NCBI GenBank assembly: GCA_937894065.1
Contig: CALCST010000030.1
Location: 62,001-126,000, forward strand
Direction: 5' to 3'
Length of the DNA stretch: 64,000 nt
From: an uncultured Parabacteroides sp.
GTDB taxonomy: Bacteria > Bacteroidota > Bacteroidia > Bacteroidales > Tannerellaceae
The notes beneath the pieces are model-generated. The model was given only the letters and a program-made list of their open reading frames with translations, was not told the DNA's origin and searched no databases. Shown piece after piece: positions 7,330 through 18,001 of this stretch (position 1 is the stretch's first letter; every line of letters begins with the position of its first letter). The translations under genes were made by a program, and so were the position numbers.

Positions 7330-8106
7330 ATGGACAAATATTTCAGTCGGATAAACCAGCATATAATTTGTTTGATATTATGCGTGGCGATGTTTTCGTG
7401 CATGGGAGAATCCGGGACAATAGTGAAATTCGGCTCACAGGCGGGAGTGGTGCGCCTGGCAGACGGAAAGCAGATACATCTGAGGAACGGGATGACGCTG
7501 GAAGCGCAGGAGCTGGACACTCTGGCAGTGAAAGATGCAGACTGCTGCCTGGTGGATTTTCAGATAAACTATGACACGCAGACTGACACGCTGCAAGGAA
7601 TCTGGCATACGGACTGGCTGATTTATAAGCCGGTGCCGAAATGGAAACAGCTGATGCTGACTGAGCCGGACACGATGATAAGGTTTGATGAGCATTTCCT
7701 GGACTTCGATATTCCAAAGGGTGGATTCGTGAGCAATCATCTGTTTTTGTATATGGAGTATGGCAGTCATTATCAGACTCAGGTGGATTCGTTCCGGATG
7801 AGTTTCCTTCCTGCCGAAGGGCTTGTATATACTGCCGACAGCAGCCGGAAGGTTTATCGTCTTTATCTGCGCTCGTTTGGCTCGATTGCCGAGAATGATT
7901 CGGTTACGGAGCAGAAGGTGCTGCCTCAGGCATTCGACCTGACTGATTTTGTGGAATGGGCAAAGACTTCTCCTGAAAGAACGGACGATACTATAAGGTT
8001 TCAGGTGATTTATCCGAAACAGTTCAATTCGAATTATCCGGGGTTTGTGTGGAATGCGTCGGAGGTTTATTCGGTGTTGGAGAACGGGGAGGAAGTTAAG
8101 GAGTAA
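7330..8106 (+). CDS. NigD-like lipoprotein
   Basis: This 258-residue secreted protein has a lipoprotein-type signal (hydrophobic residues 10-23, then FSC with Cys at 24). The rest fits the two-domain NigD-like family of Bacteroidetes: an N-terminal OB-like part (VVRLADGKQIHLRNG, about 39-53) and a beta-rich C-terminal half. NigD is named after a gene in the nigrescin bacteriocin operon of Prevotella, but the biochemical role of its relatives is unknown. The ATG at 7330 is chosen because it gives the signal peptide. It has its own probable promoter and is followed by a long TTGACAAG element. The family assignment is from recall of family features and is moderately sure. Confidence 0.6.
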   Translation: MDKYFSRINQHIICLILCVAMFSCMGESGTIVKFGSQAGVVRLADGKQIHLRNGMTLEAQELDTLAVKDADCCLVDFQINYDTQTDTLQGIWHTDWLIYKPVPKWKQLMLTEPDTMIRFDEHFLDFDIPKGGFVSNHLFLYMEYGSHYQTQVDSFRMSFLPAEGLVYTADSSRKVYRLYLRSFGSIAENDSVTEQKVLPQAFDLTDFVEWAKTSPERTDDTIRFQVIYPKQFNSNYPGFVWNASEVYSVLENGEEVKE

Positions 8107-8109
8107 GGA

Positions 8110-8204
8110 GCAAGGAGTTAAGGAGTCAAGTAGTTAAGGTGAATAGTCTTATTTTCTGTAGCCTTATCAACTTGTCAACTTGTTAACTTGTTAACTCGTC
8201 AACT
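8110..8204. repeat. TTGACAAG dispersed element, copy 7
   Basis: Same orientation and content as copy 4: GGAGTTAAGGAGTCAAG, TTTTCTGTAGCCTTATCAA, then four CTTGTCAACTTGTTAAC-like words. Fills most of the gap between the NigD-like and Yip1-like genes. Confidence 0.75.
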
Positions 8205-8239
8205 AACAAAGCATTTAATAACAATATAATATACATTTT

Positions 8240-8830
8240 ATGTACAAGAAAATATTTAGCTGGGTGCTAGCCGTGACTTTTCAGCCTAACCGTGCCTGGA
8301 ATATAATAGCGAACAAGGAGGATAGGGCTGAAGAAAAAGGAGTGGATTATAAGGATGATCCTTTTTTTGCCAATTATCTTTATCCGTTGATTGGGCTTGT
8401 GACTTTGGCTTCGTTTCTGAGTGTTTTCACTCATAAGGAATTTGTGCTAGAGTTGGCTTTGAAGAATTCAATCAGGACTGTGGTGGCATATATCGGAGGC
8501 TTCTATCTGGCTTCGTATTATATAAAGAAATTCTGTTCGAAGTTTGTGGATATGCATCGCAGGCTTCGCCGCTGGCAGCATTTTATCGGGTATGCATCGG
8601 CATATATGTATGCTCTGACTATTATAAGGATGCTTATCCCGGACTTGTTCTTTTTGTATGTATTTGTGATTTATACGCTTCGTATAGTGTGGGAAGGACT
8701 TCCTGCTTTTATGAAGGTTGAAACTAAGGACAGGCTGAAGGTGACAGTTGTTTCGACTATCTTTATTATCGGATTCCCGATTTTGGTGGAACTGCTGGTT
8801 GAGGTTATGATGCCGGGTTTGCATGTCTGA
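8240..8830 (+). CDS. Yip1-family inner-membrane protein
   Basis: The 196-residue protein has about five hydrophobic segments (roughly residues 48-66, 80-98, 115-130, 134-153 and 168-186) after a polar N-terminus with FQPNRAWNIIANKEDRAEEK. The phrase 'P..AW..I' followed by a membrane bundle is typical of the Yip1/DUF1282 family, whose bacterial role is unknown. It ends 21 bp before smpB, so the two are probably in one transcript, but no functional link is implied by the sequence. Confidence 0.7.
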   Translation: MYKKIFSWVLAVTFQPNRAWNIIANKEDRAEEKGVDYKDDPFFANYLYPLIGLVTLASFLSVFTHKEFVLELALKNSIRTVVAYIGGFYLASYYIKKFCSKFVDMHRRLRRWQHFIGYASAYMYALTIIRMLIPDLFFLYVFVIYTLRIVWEGLPAFMKVETKDRLKVTVVSTIFIIGFPILVELLVEVMMPGLHV

Positions 8831-8851
8831 TTAATTTAAAAGGCTGAGAAA

Positions 8852-9313
8852 ATGAAAGAGAAAATAAAGAAAGACGTGGTGATTAAGAATAAGAGAGCCA
8901 CGTTTGATTATGAATTGCTGGACACGTTTACTGCCGGTATTGTGCTGACAGGAACTGAGATAAAATCATTGCGCTTGGGCAAGGCTAGTCTGGTGGATAC
9001 TTTCTGCATCGTGGAGAAAGGCGAGCTTTGGGTTAAGAATATGTATATCGCAGAGTATTTCTACGGAACATACAACAATCATACGGCACGCCGCGACCGC
9101 AAGCTGCTACTGACAAAGAAGGAGCTGAGGAAGATTGCGGCATCGGTGCATACTTCGGGATTCACTGTTGTTCCTACCCGTCTGTTCATCAATGAAAAAG
9201 GGCTGGCAAAGGTGGTGATTGCGATTGCCAGAGGTAAGAAGGAATATGACAAGCGCGATTCAATTCGTGAGCGTGACGACAGACGTGAGATGGACCGTGC
9301 GTTCAAAAGATAA
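8852..9313 (+). CDS. smpB: SsrA-binding protein
   Basis: SmpB binds tmRNA and delivers it to stalled ribosomes for trans-translation. The 153-residue length is standard. Diagnostic segments are [20 protein letters not shown] (residues 12-31), [18 protein letters not shown], the [16 protein letters not shown] block at about 75-90 and the basic C-terminal tail [20 protein letters not shown], which mimics mRNA in the entry channel. It sits 22 bp before metH and is likely co-transcribed with it. The tmRNA gene itself is not in this window. Confidence 0.97.
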   Translation: MKEKIKKDVVIKNKRATFDYELLDTFTAGIVLTGTEIKSLRLGKASLVDTFCIVEKGELWVKNMYIAEYFYGTYNNHTARRDRKLLLTKKELRKIAASVHTSGFTVVPTRLFINEKGLAKVVIAIARGKKEYDKRDSIRERDDRREMDRAFKR

Positions 9314-9335
9314 CAAACTTCACAAAACTGCTTGA

Positions 9336-12300
9336 ATGAATAAGGAAAAATTTTTGTCGCTCCTTGGTGAGCGTATTTTGATATTGGATGGAGGTATGGG
9401 AACGATGGTCCAGACTTTCGGTCTGAAGGAAGAGGACTATCGTGGCGAGCGTTTTGCCGATTTCCCCGGACAGCTGAAGGGCAACAATGATTTGCTTTGC
9501 CTGACTCGTCCGGATGTGATAAAATCCATTCACCGTCAGTATCTGGATGCAGGTGCTGATATTTTTGCTACGAACACTTTCAATGCCAATGCCGTGTCGA
9601 TGGAGGACTATGGCATGCAGGCATATGTGAAGGAGATTAACGTGGCTGCGGGAAAGCTGGCGCGCGAGGTTGCCGACGGTTTTATGCAGGAGTTTCCGGA
9701 ACGCACTGTTTTTGTGGCGGGCTCAATCGGTCCGACCAACAAGACAGCTTCGATGAGCCCGGATGTGAACGACCCTGCTTTCCGCGCTGTGACATACAGG
9801 GATTTGTATGCTGCCTATAAGGAACAGGTTGAGGGACTTGTTGAGGGCGGTGTGGATATTATCCTGTTTGAAACTACTTTCGATACTCTCAATGTTAAGG
9901 CTGGACTTGAAGCTGCCGATACGGTGCTGAAGGAGATGGGCAAGGATTTGCCTATTATGTTGTCGCTGACATTGTCGGCTCAGGGCGGACGCACTTTCTC
10001 GGGACAGACGCTGATGGCTTTTCTGGCTTCGGTGCAGCATACCAATATTGTGAGTGTGGGGCTGAACTGCTCATTCGGCGCGGCTGATATGAAGCCTTAT
10101 CTTGCTGAGCTTGCAAATAATGCTCCTTATTATATAAGTGCTTATCCTAATGCGGGATTGCCTAACAGCTTCGGCGCTTATGACGAGACTCCGGAGAAAA
10201 TGGCGGTGCACGTGAAGCCTTTCATCGACGAAGGTTTGGTGAATATCCTGGGCGGATGTTGCGGAACAACTCCTGCTCATATTGCTCAGTTCCCGAAACT
10301 TGCGAAAGGGGCTAAGCCTCATGTACCGGTGAAGAAGGCGGACTGCCTGTGGCTGTCCGGTCTGGAGCTGCTTGAGGTGAAGCCAGAGAATAACTTCGTG
10401 AATGTGGGCGAGAGATGTAATGTTGCCGGTTCGAGAAAGTTCCTCCGTCTGATTAAGGAAGGAAACTATGAAGAGGCTCTTGTCATTGCCCGCAAGCAGG
10501 TGGAAGATGGGGCGCAGATTCTGGATATAAATATGGACGACGGAATGCTGGACACTGTGAAGGAGATGAAAACATTCCTGAATCTTATTGCTGCTGAGCC
10601 GGATATTGCCCGTGTGCCGGTGATGATTGACTCGTCGAAATGGGAAGTCATTGAGGAAGGACTGATGTGCGTTCAGGGAAAGAGCATTGTGAACTCTATT
10701 TCGCTGAAAGGCGGTGAGGAGGAATTCCTGAGACATGCGCGCCGCATCAAGCAGCTTGGGGCTGCGGTTGTGGTGATGGCATTCGACGAAAAAGGACAGG
10801 CTGATACGTTTGAGAGAAAGGTGGAGATTTGCGGCCGTGCATACAGACTGCTTTGCGATGAAGTGGGATTCAATCCTAATGATATAATATTCGACCCTAA
10901 TATCCTTGCGATTGCGACGGGTATTGAGGAGCATAACAATTACGGGCTTGACTTTATCCGTGCCGTTGAATGGATAAAGAATAATTTGCCGGGAGCGAAG
11001 GTGAGCGGTGGTGTGAGCAACCTTTCATTCTCGTTCCGCGGAAACAATTATCTGCGTGAGGCTATGCATGCGGTGTTCCTTTATCATGCTATTGCCAAAG
11101 GTATGGATATGGGTATTGTGAATCCTTCGTCATCGGTGTTGTATGAGGACATTGAGCCGGAGCTGAGAGATTTGCTTGAGGATGTTATCCTGGCTCGCCG
11201 TGCGGATGCTGCGGAAGACCTGATTGCCTATGCCCAGAAGATGCAGGCTGTGGACAAAGGCGGCCATGAGGAAAAGCATGAGGCTTGGCGCGAGGCTTCG
11301 CTTCAGGAGCGTCTGGAATATGCCTTGATTAAAGGTGTGGGCGAGCATCTTGAGGAAGATTTGAAGGAAGCTTTGGGTGTTTATCCTAAGGCTGTGAATA
11401 TAATTGAAGGTCCGCTGATGAGCGGAATGAACAAGGTGGGCGACTTGTTTGGCGCAGGAAAGATGTTTCTGCCGCAGGTGGTGAAAACTGCCCGCACAAT
11501 GAAGAAGGCTGTGGCAATTCTCCAGCCGGCAATTGAGGCTGAGAATAGCAGTGCAGGTTCTACTAAGGCGGGAAAGGTGGTGTTTGCCACAGTGAAAGGC
11601 GATGTTCACGATATTGGAAAGAATATTGTTTCAATAGTTCTGGCTTGCAACAATTATGAGGTTATCGACCTTGGTGTGATGGTGCCTGCCGAGAAGATTG
11701 TCCGTACGGCAATTGAGGAGAAGCCGGATTTGGTGTGTCTTTCAGGCCTGATTACTCCTTCGCTTGAGGAAATGGTGAATGTGACCAAGGAGATGCAGAA
11801 GGCAGGGCTGAATATTCCTATTATGGTTGGCGGCGCTACTACCTCAAAATTGCATACTGCGGTGAAAATTGCTCCGCATTATGATTATCCTGTTATACAT
11901 GTTCTGGATGCGTCGCAGAATCCGATTATTGCTGCTAAGCTGCTTAACAAGGACACAAGGGATGCTTATATCGAAGAACTAAAGCGTGAATATGAGGCGT
12001 TGAGGGCTTCGGTTGGGGCTAAGTCAGTTGAGTTTGTTTCTCTTTCTGAGGCTCGCTCGAAGAAAGTTGAGCTTGACTGGGATGGTTATAGTCCGTGTGT
12101 TCCGGCTCAGTTGGGAGTACATTCAATGTCTGTTTCGATTGACGATGTTATACCATATATAAATTGGACATTCTTTTTCCATGCCTGGAAACTGGGAGGC
12201 AAATTCGCCGGTATTGCCAATATCCACGGTTGCGACTCGTGCCGTGCTATGTGGCTGACTTCTTTCCCGGAAGAAGAGCGTGCGAAGGCTTCGGAAGCTA

Positions 12301-13037
12301 TGCAGCTGCACAAGGAGGCTTTGCGATTGCTGAACAGGCTGTCCGCTATGAAGGCTGATTATTGCCGTGTGCTTTACGGATTCTTCCCGGCATATAGCGA
12401 AGGAGATGATTTGGTGATAAATTCATCGGTTCGTATCCCGACATTGCGCCAGCAGGCGAAGAGGGAAGATGGCGTATATAAATCTCTGGCGGATTATGTG
12501 ATGCCGGAAACTGCGGGCAAGACGGATTATGTGGGTGCTTTTGCCGTGACCGGTGGTTTTGGTTCTGACAAGCTGAAGGAGGAATTTGAGGCTGAGGGAG
12601 ACACATATAATACAGTGCTTCTGCAAACTCTTACTGACCGATTGGCTGAGGCAACGGCTGAGTATTTGCATGAGAAGGTACGCAAGCAGTACTGGGGTTA
12701 TGCTCCGGACGAGGATTTGACTGTTGATGAAATGTTCAAGGTGAAATATAAGGGAATACGTCCGGCTGTGGGCTATCCTTCGCTGCCGGACCAGAAACTG
12801 AATTTCGTTCTTGACGAGCTTCTTGATTTCTCTCGTATAGGCATTTCTCTGACTGAGAACGGGGCGATGTTGCCTACTGCTGCTGTGAGCGGTTTGTATA
12901 TTGCTCATCCTGAAAGTTCTTATTTTATGATTGGAACGGTTTCAGAAGAGCAGATGAAAGACTATGCCGGAAGGAGAAATATGTCGGAAGATGAGGTTCG
13001 CGGACTTCTGGTGAAGAATTTGGAAATGGGAAAATAA
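9336..13037 (+). CDS. metH: Cobalamin-dependent methionine synthase
   Basis: MetH transfers a methyl group from 5-methyltetrahydrofolate to homocysteine through cobalamin. The 1233-residue protein carries all four modules: the homocysteine/zinc domain (1-330, [10 protein letters not shown] near 17 and the zinc motif GGCCGT at about 305-310), the pterin-binding barrel (about 350-610), the cobalamin cap and Rossmann domains (about 650-890, with the axial-ligand motif DVHDIG near 755-760) and the AdoMet reactivation domain (about 920-1230, [12 protein letters not shown]). The start is 22 bp after smpB. No cobalamin or SAM riboswitch is visible immediately upstream. Codon use is richer in GAG/CTG than in the AT-rich accessory genes. 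Confidence 0.97.
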   Translation: MNKEKFLSLLGERILILDGGMGTMVQTFGLKEEDYRGERFADFPGQLKGNNDLLCLTRPDVIKSIHRQYLDAGADIFATNTFNANAVSMEDYGMQAYVKEINVAAGKLAREVADGFMQEFPERTVFVAGSIGPTNKTASMSPDVNDPAFRAVTYRDLYAAYKEQVEGLVEGGVDIILFETTFDTLNVKAGLEAADTVLKEMGKDLPIMLSLTLSAQGGRTFSGQTLMAFLASVQHTNIVSVGLNCSFGAADMKPYLAELANNAPYYISAYPNAGLPNSFGAYDETPEKMAVHVKPFIDEGLVNILGGCCGTTPAHIAQFPKLAKGAKPHVPVKKADCLWLSGLELLEVKPENNFVNVGERCNVAGSRKFLRLIKEGNYEEALVIARKQVEDGAQILDINMDDGMLDTVKEMKTFLNLIAAEPDIARVPVMIDSSKWEVIEEGLMCVQGKSIVNSISLKGGEEEFLRHARRIKQLGAAVVVMAFDEKGQADTFERKVEICGRAYRLLCDEVGFNPNDIIFDPNILAIATGIEEHNNYGLDFIRAVEWIKNNLPGAKVSGGVSNLSFSFRGNNYLREAMHAVFLYHAIAKGMDMGIVNPSSSVLYEDIEPELRDLLEDVILARRADAAEDLIAYAQKMQAVDKGGHEEKHEAWREASLQERLEYALIKGVGEHLEEDLKEALGVYPKAVNIIEGPLMSGMNKVGDLFGAGKMFLPQVVKTARTMKKAVAILQPAIEAENSSAGSTKAGKVVFATVKGDVHDIGKNIVSIVLACNNYEVIDLGVMVPAEKIVRTAIEEKPDLVCLSGLITPSLEEMVNVTKEMQKAGLNIPIMVGGATTSKLHTAVKIAPHYDYPVIHVLDASQNPIIAAKLLNKDTRDAYIEELKREYEALRASVGAKSVEFVSLSEARSKKVELDWDGYSPCVPAQLGVHSMSVSIDDVIPYINWTFFFHAWKLGGKFAGIANIHGCDSCRAMWLTSFPEEERAKASEAMQLHKEALRLLNRLSAMKADYCRVLYGFFPAYSEGDDLVINSSVRIPTLRQQAKREDGVYKSLADYVMPETAGKTDYVGAFAVTGGFGSDKLKEEFEAEGDTYNTVLLQTLTDRLAEATAEYLHEKVRKQYWGYAPDEDLTVDEMFKVKYKGIRPAVGYPSLPDQKLNFVLDELLDFSRIGISLTENGAMLPTAAVSGLYIAHPESSYFMIGTVSEEQMKDYAGRRNMSEDEVRGLLVKNLEMGK

Positions 13038-13044
13038 TGTTGCT

Positions 13045-13821
13045 ATGATTCTATATTTCTCTGCAACCGGGAATTCAGCCTATGCGGCACGCCTTTTGTG
13101 CGAGGAAACCGGAGAACAGATGTTTCCGGTGAAAGATTATGGGCTGGTGTCGCATAATTCTCTTCCGGAATTGAAGCCGGAGGAGAAGATTATATTTGTG
13201 TTTCCGGTTCATAGCTGGGGACCGGCTGTTTCGATTATGGAATTTCTGAAAATCTGGGAAGCAGCGGGTTATGCAGGTCAGCCAGTGTGGGCAGTTTGCT
13301 CGTGCGGCGATGATTGCGGTTTGGCTGCCGAGGTTTTCGGCAAGGAGCTGGCAAAGAAAGGAATTTCTCTTACAGGATATTTCTCTGTGCAGATGCCTAA
13401 CAATTATATTCTGTTGCCCGGCTTTGATGTTGATTCCAAGGATTTAGAGGAAAAGAAGCTGGATGCAGTTCCTGCCAGGATTGCACAGATATCAAAGGTG
13501 ATAAAGGGCGAGGAAAGCAATTCGGATGATTTATATACAAAAGGCTCTATGCCCGGATTGAAGACGAAGATGGTTTATCCTTTGTTCTGTAAATTTATGG
13601 CAGACAGGAAGAAGTTTTATGCAACGGAAAACTGCATTGGCTGCGGGGTGTGTGCCGATGTTTGCCCTTCGTCGGTTATAGAGATTGGCAAAGACAAAAG
13701 ACCTGTTTGGAAAGGCACTTGCACACAATGTCTTGCATGTATTCATAATTGTCCAGTGAGAGCTATAGAATATGGAAACGAAACAAAGAAAAAAGGAAGA
13801 TATAAAAACAAAAGGAAATGA
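13045..13821 (+). CDS. Flavodoxin/ferredoxin fusion (EFR1-type) protein
   Basis: The 258-residue protein joins an N-terminal flavodoxin-like domain (FSATGNSAYAARLL, residues 5-18, is the FMN phosphate loop) to a C-terminal two-cluster ferredoxin. Two CxxCxxCxxxCP motifs are seen, with Cys 197/200/203/207 and 226/229/232/236, for two [4Fe-4S] clusters. Such proteins shuttle electrons in anaerobes, but the partners are unknown. It begins 7 bp after metH. A role in reducing cob(II)alamin during MetH reactivation is therefore an attractive inference, not shown. Its stop overlaps the next start by 4 bp. Confidence 0.85.
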   Translation: MILYFSATGNSAYAARLLCEETGEQMFPVKDYGLVSHNSLPELKPEEKIIFVFPVHSWGPAVSIMEFLKIWEAAGYAGQPVWAVCSCGDDCGLAAEVFGKELAKKGISLTGYFSVQMPNNYILLPGFDVDSKDLEEKKLDAVPARIAQISKVIKGEESNSDDLYTKGSMPGLKTKMVYPLFCKFMADRKKFYATENCIGCGVCADVCPSSVIEIGKDKRPVWKGTCTQCLACIHNCPVRAIEYGNETKKKGRYKNKRK

Positions 13822-14810
13822 TAAAGAAAGTAGGTTTATTTATTCTGGCATCGGCTTTGTTTGCCGGCTGTCAGCAGAAGCCTGAAGGCTATGTTATAGA
13901 AGGAAAGATGGATGGTGTGTCTTCCGGAAAGATATATCTGAAATCATTCAGAAACAAGATGTTCTTTGTTGAGGATTCGGCTGAAATAAAGGACGGAAGT
14001 TTCCGCTTTGAGGGAAAAGTGGCTCAGCCGCTTCTTTATGGTTTGCAGACTGAGGAAATGGATTATCCTTCTCAGCTATTCGTTGAAAACAGTGAAATGA
14101 CTGTGACTATGAATAAGGAAGGAAAGATTACAGAGGTGCTTAATTCTCAGGAAAACGCTATATTCCAAAGCAATGCGGAAAAGGTGTTTTCTGACGGATT
14201 CAATATTGACAGCTTGATTACAAAATATCCGACTTCGTCTGCTGCTGCGTTTTATTTGTATCGTTATTTCACATATCAGTTGCCTCTTGATGATTTGAAG
14301 TCTACGAGAGCTAAGATTGACGCTTCTTTGTCGTCTTGCCCTTATGTGACAGATTTGGATGGTATTATTGCCAAGTTGGAGAAAGTGCAGATTGGCCAGA
14401 TTGCTCCTGAGTTTTCATTGCCTGATACAGCAGGAGTGAAAGTGTCGTTGTCTGATTTCAGAGGAAAATATGTGTTGCTTGATTTCTGGGCTTCATGGTG
14501 TCCTCCATGCCGCAAGGAAAATCCTAATGTGGTGGCAGCATACAATAAGTATAAGGACAAGAACTTTACAATAATCGGTATTTCGCTGGATAAGGACAAG
14601 AAACGCTGGTTGAAGGCGATTGCTGATGATAAGCTGACTTGGACTCATGTTTCAGACCTTAAGTATTGGGATTCTGAAGTTCCGGGCTTATATGCAGTTC
14701 GCGGCATTCCATCAAATGTTCTCCTTGATCCGGATGGAAAGATTATCGGACGTGACTTGCGTGAGGAAGTTCTGCATGAGACATTGGAGAAGGTTTTAGG
14801 CGGTAAATAA
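13818..14810 (+). CDS. TlpA-like thioredoxin-fold lipoprotein with DUF4369-type N-domain
   Basis: The 330-residue protein has a lipobox LFAGC (Cys18) and so is an envelope lipoprotein. Residues about 24-120 form a beta-rich N-terminal domain typical of the DUF4369 group (YVIEGKMDGVSSGKIYLKS). The C-terminal half is a TlpA/ResA thioredoxin domain with WASWCPPCRKEN and the redox pair C228/C231, plus the cis-Pro region GIPSNVLLDPDG. Expected role: reduction of periplasmic disulfides. The start overlaps the upstream ferredoxin gene (ATGA), so the two are translationally coupled. Confidence 0.88.
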   Translation: MIKKVGLFILASALFAGCQQKPEGYVIEGKMDGVSSGKIYLKSFRNKMFFVEDSAEIKDGSFRFEGKVAQPLLYGLQTEEMDYPSQLFVENSEMTVTMNKEGKITEVLNSQENAIFQSNAEKVFSDGFNIDSLITKYPTSSAAAFYLYRYFTYQLPLDDLKSTRAKIDASLSSCPYVTDLDGIIAKLEKVQIGQIAPEFSLPDTAGVKVSLSDFRGKYVLLDFWASWCPPCRKENPNVVAAYNKYKDKNFTIIGISLDKDKKRWLKAIADDKLTWTHVSDLKYWDSEVPGLYAVRGIPSNVLLDPDGKIIGRDLREEVLHETLEKVLGGK

Positions 14811-14824
14811 TATATCAGGTTAAA

Positions 14825-14866
14825 GAGAGACGGGTTGACAAGGCATTAGGGTTGTCAACTCGTTTT
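14825..14866. repeat. TTGACAAG dispersed element, short copy
   Basis: GACGGGTTGACAAGG followed closely by GTTGTCAACTCG. The shortest dyad version seen here, right after the thioredoxin gene stop. Confidence 0.6.
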
Positions 14867-14928
14867 TGTTTATATATACACCATTATAGCTATATTTATC
14901 GCATAATAAAATTGAATATACTTTATAC

Positions 14929-14971
14929 AAAAAGCCGATAGAAATCTGATAAAAATTTCTATCGGCTTTTG
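14929..14971. terminator. Bidirectional terminator between the thioredoxin gene and aspS
   Basis: A 16-bp perfect stem (AAAAGCCGATAGAAAT with its complement at 14955-14970) has A and T runs on both sides. It can therefore terminate the plus-strand operon and the minus-strand aspS transcript. A further TTGACAAG fragment (14974-15003) lies between it and the aspS stop. Confidence 0.85.
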
Positions 14972-15015
14972 TTCGACTCGTCAACTTGTAACCTTGTCAA
15001 CTCGCCATCTATAAT

Positions 15016-16776
15016 TTATTTCTCCTTAAGGTCAATCTTAAGATTAAGTTCGTCAAGCTGAACATCGTCAATTGCTGAAGGAGCATCAATCATTACGTCA
15101 CGTCCTGAATTGTTCTTAGGGAATGCGATACAGTCACGGATTGAATCCAAACCTGCGAACAATGAAACCCAGCGGTCAAGACCATAAGCCAAACCACCGT
15201 GAGGAGGCGCACCATATTTGAATGCATCCATCAAGAAGCCGAACTGTTCGTGAGCCTTTTCTTCAGTGAAGCCTAACAGCTTGAACATCTTGTCCTGCAA
15301 CTGGCTGTCGTGGATACGGATTGAACCGCCACCAACTTCAACACCGTTGATAACCATATCGTATGCATTAGCACGTACAGCACCCGGATCAGTGTCCAAC
15401 AAAGGAACATCTTCCGGTTTTGGAGAAGTGAACGGATGGTGCATTGCATAGAAGCGCTGGTCTTCTTCGCTCCACTCGAACAATGGGAAATCAACAACCC
15501 AAAGGCAAGCGAATTTGTTCTTGTCGCGCAAGCCAAGCTGTTCGGCAACTTCAAGACGCAATTCACACAATTGCTTGCGAGTCTTCATAGCATCGTCTCC
15601 TGAAAGGATAAGAATCAAGTCGCCCGGTTTTGCACCGAATGCTTCCTTCATCTGCTGAAGAACTTCCTGAGAGTAGAATTTGTCAACGCTGGATTTTACA
15701 TTTCCGTCAGCTTCAACACGAGCATAAACCATACCTTTAGCACCGATTTGCGGACGTTTAACGAAATCTGTCAAAGCATCCAACTGCTTGCGAGTGTAAG
15801 TTGCAGCACCTTCAGCGCAAATACCACCGATATAAGCAGCGTTGTCGAACACTGAGAAACCGTGGCCTTTCATGATATCCATCAATTCCACGAATTTCAT
15901 GCCGAAACGCAAATCAGGTTTGTCGCTTCCGTAGTATTTCATAGCGTCTTGCCATGACATACGCTGGAATGGTTCTTTTATCTCAATTCCGCGGATAGTC
16001 TTGAACAAGTGTTTAGCCATTCCTTCGAATGTCTGGATAACATCTTCCTGTTCAACGAAACTCATTTCGCAGTCAATCTGAGTAAACTCAGGCTGACGGT
16101 CAGCACGCAAATCTTCGTCGCGGAAACATTTTACAATCTGGAAATAACGGTCGAAACCTGAAACCATCAACAGCTGCTTGAAAGTCTGAGGAGACTGAGG
16201 CAAAGCATAGAACTGTCCTGGGTTCATACGAGAAGGAACAACGAAGTCGCGTGCACCTTCCGGAGTTGATTTGATCAACACTGGAGTTTCAACTTCAAGG
16301 AAACCTTCCTTATCAAGATAGCTGCGCACTTCGAAAGCCATTTTATGACGTAATTCCAAGTTTTTGCGAACAGCGTTACGGCGCAAATCCAGATAACGAT
16401 ATTTCATTCTCAAATCGTCGCCACCGTCTGTATCATCTTCGATAGTGAAAGGAGGAGTTACAGCCGAATTCAATATATTCAGCTTTGAAACAACAAGTTC
16501 GATTTCACCTGTCGGGATATTAGGATTCTTGCTTGAACGTTCGCGAACTGTTCCTGTTACCTGAATTACATATTCACGGCCAAGTTTGTTTGCCTTTTCG
16601 CAAAGCTCAGCATCAACTTCATGGTTGAAAACCAACTGAGTGATTCCATAACGGTCGCGCAAGTCCACGAATGTCATACCACCCATTTTACGAGTCTTCT
16701 GAACCCATCCGGCCAAAGTAACTATCAGTCCTTCGTCAGCCAGACGCAAGTTTCCACATGTTCTTGTTCTGTACAT
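15016..16776 (-). CDS. aspS: Aspartate--tRNA ligase
   Basis: AspRS charges tRNA-Asp. The 586-residue length and architecture are those of the bacterial type: an OB-fold anticodon domain (1-105, [20 protein letters not shown]), class II motif 2 ([18 protein letters not shown], about 217-234), the bacterial GAD insertion (about 285-420) and class II motif 3 ([15 protein letters not shown] near 535-549). The ATG at 16776 gives [11 protein letters not shown], the expected start. Whether it is discriminating or also charges tRNA-Asn cannot be settled here. The gene is monocistronic in appearance, with a promoter at 16827-16834 and a strong terminator. Confidence 0.97.
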   Translation of the reverse strand: MYRTRTCGNLRLADEGLIVTLAGWVQKTRKMGGMTFVDLRDRYGITQLVFNHEVDAELCEKANKLGREYVIQVTGTVRERSSKNPNIPTGEIELVVSKLNILNSAVTPPFTIEDDTDGGDDLRMKYRYLDLRRNAVRKNLELRHKMAFEVRSYLDKEGFLEVETPVLIKSTPEGARDFVVPSRMNPGQFYALPQSPQTFKQLLMVSGFDRYFQIVKCFRDEDLRADRQPEFTQIDCEMSFVEQEDVIQTFEGMAKHLFKTIRGIEIKEPFQRMSWQDAMKYYGSDKPDLRFGMKFVELMDIMKGHGFSVFDNAAYIGGICAEGAATYTRKQLDALTDFVKRPQIGAKGMVYARVEADGNVKSSVDKFYSQEVLQQMKEAFGAKPGDLILILSGDDAMKTRKQLCELRLEVAEQLGLRDKNKFACLWVVDFPLFEWSEEDQRFYAMHHPFTSPKPEDVPLLDTDPGAVRANAYDMVINGVEVGGGSIRIHDSQLQDKMFKLLGFTEEKAHEQFGFLMDAFKYGAPPHGGLAYGLDRWVSLFAGLDSIRDCIAFPKNNSGRDVMIDAPSAIDDVQLDELNLKIDLKEK

Positions 16777-16826
16777 GATTTTACTCTTTATTTTGTGTTA
16801 CTTTATTGCTTTTTACAATCAATCTG

Positions 16827-16834
16827 CAAACTTA
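16827..16834 (-). promoter_or_regulatory. Likely aspS -7 element (TAAGTTTG)
   Basis: On the minus strand TAAGTTTG matches TAnnTTTG, 50 bp before the aspS start. No exact -33 TTTG was found at the right spacing. Confidence 0.55.
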
Positions 16835-16979
16835 CATAAATTCGGCGGAATACGCGAATAAAATTGATTTATGTTTTGGTAATAGGGGCGGATTTATCAT
16901 CAACGTATGATGAAAGTTTAGTATATGTTTTCAATGAAACATAAAATTATTATTTTTATCGGAACAATATGTTACAATT

Positions 16980-17441
16980 ATGCAAATTGAAAAAATCATA
17001 AATAATAAGAAACGTTTTATGCCGCTTCTATTTCTTGCTGATGAACAGGAGTCAATGATAGATAAATATCTGGACAGGGGAGATATGTTTGTTATGTATA
17101 ATTCAGATAATGAACCAGTCTGTTCTGCTGTCGTTACCGATGAAACAAACGGCGTTTGCGAACTTAAAAATCTGGCTGTTGCTCCGGAATGTCAGAGGCA
17201 AGGATTAGGAAGGATGATGATTGAATACTTATGCCATTATTATAAGGATAGTTTTGATTTAATGATTGTAGGAACAGGTGATAGTAGGCAGACAATTTCA
17301 TTTTATCAGAAATGCGGATTTGTTTATTCCCATATTGTCCCGAACTTTTTCACTGATAATTATGACCATCCTATTATAGAGGAAGGGAAGGTGTTGAAGG
17401 ATATGATATATTTCAGAAAAGCTCTGGAAGCTATTGATTGA
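16980..17441 (+). CDS. GNAT family N-acetyltransferase
   Basis: This 153-residue GNAT-fold protein has the acetyl-CoA pyrophosphate-binding motif A (LAVAPECQRQGLGRMMIEYL, with Q/R-x-x-G-x-G/A as RQGLGR) near residues 66-85 and the C-terminal SFYQKCGFVYSHI (motif B). The acceptor is unknown. The phrase IVPNFFTDNYDHPIIEEGK resembles uncharacterised small-molecule acetyltransferases. An imperfect dyad (16893-16915, TTTATCAT/ATGATGAAA) sits 65 bp upstream and could be a regulatory site. Confidence 0.85.
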   Translation: MQIEKIINNKKRFMPLLFLADEQESMIDKYLDRGDMFVMYNSDNEPVCSAVVTDETNGVCELKNLAVAPECQRQGLGRMMIEYLCHYYKDSFDLMIVGTGDSRQTISFYQKCGFVYSHIVPNFFTDNYDHPIIEEGKVLKDMIYFRKALEAID

Positions 17442-17495
17442 GAGGAAAATACATTTTTTTGTAATTGTTCGTTCAAAGTAAAAACTTATATATCT

Positions 17496-17996
17496 TTAGT
17501 CTCGGATTCTATTTACAATCATATGCATTATAAACAAATTCAGTCCGCCTGATAATATTCCGATTAATGCATATACAACCTGTTTATATGAGGTAAAGAA
17601 TTCATAAGTTGAGAGGAAAGCTACTATACAAAAAGGAAGGCATAATGATGAAGTTACTATCGCAGGTATGTATCTTTTCCATAATAAAAACTGGATAAAG
17701 TGGATAATAAGGTGTATGCCAAAGGCAATCAAACAGCAATACCAAGCTGCAAGATTTCCTGTCTGCTCACTTAGAATTGTGCAAGTAAATACTATTAGGA
17801 ATTCTTCAATAGCGATTATTGTAATTTTCCGTCTTGTTATTTGTTCCATTTTCCATATGAGAGATTTAAATTTTGGAAAACGGGTATACATTTCGGTGTT
17901 ATTCTTCTTAATCCACGAAGGTATCATTAGAATTTCTTCCAGTTCGTGAAACAGAAATAAACAAGGTAATAGGAATATTATTATTGAAGTGCTCAT
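17496..17996 (-). CDS. HXXEE domain membrane protein
   Basis: The 166-residue protein has four or five hydrophobic segments. It carries the family-naming motif HELEE at residues 17-21 within FLFHELEEILMIPSWI, followed by further polar residues in helices that could bind a metal. The HXXEE family is of unknown function and often occurs beside small enzymes. It is encoded 5 bp downstream of the minus-strand GNAT gene and is thus co-transcribed with it. Confidence 0.75.
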   Translation of the reverse strand: MSTSIIIFLLPCLFLFHELEEILMIPSWIKKNNTEMYTRFPKFKSLIWKMEQITRRKITIIAIEEFLIVFTCTILSEQTGNLAAWYCCLIAFGIHLIIHFIQFLLWKRYIPAIVTSSLCLPFCIVAFLSTYEFFTSYKQVVYALIGILSGGLNLFIMHMIVNRIRD

Positions 17997-18001
17997 TTTA
18001 C

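Noticed and set aside
10071..10934. 287-codon open frame opposite metH
   Set aside because: Antisense shadow of conserved metH coding sequence, with no recognisable domain.
16893..16915. Operator-like dyad TTTATCAT/ATGATGAAA before the first GNAT gene
   Set aside because: The arms match only with a one-base offset and the sequence is AT-rich, so it is too weak to claim as a site.
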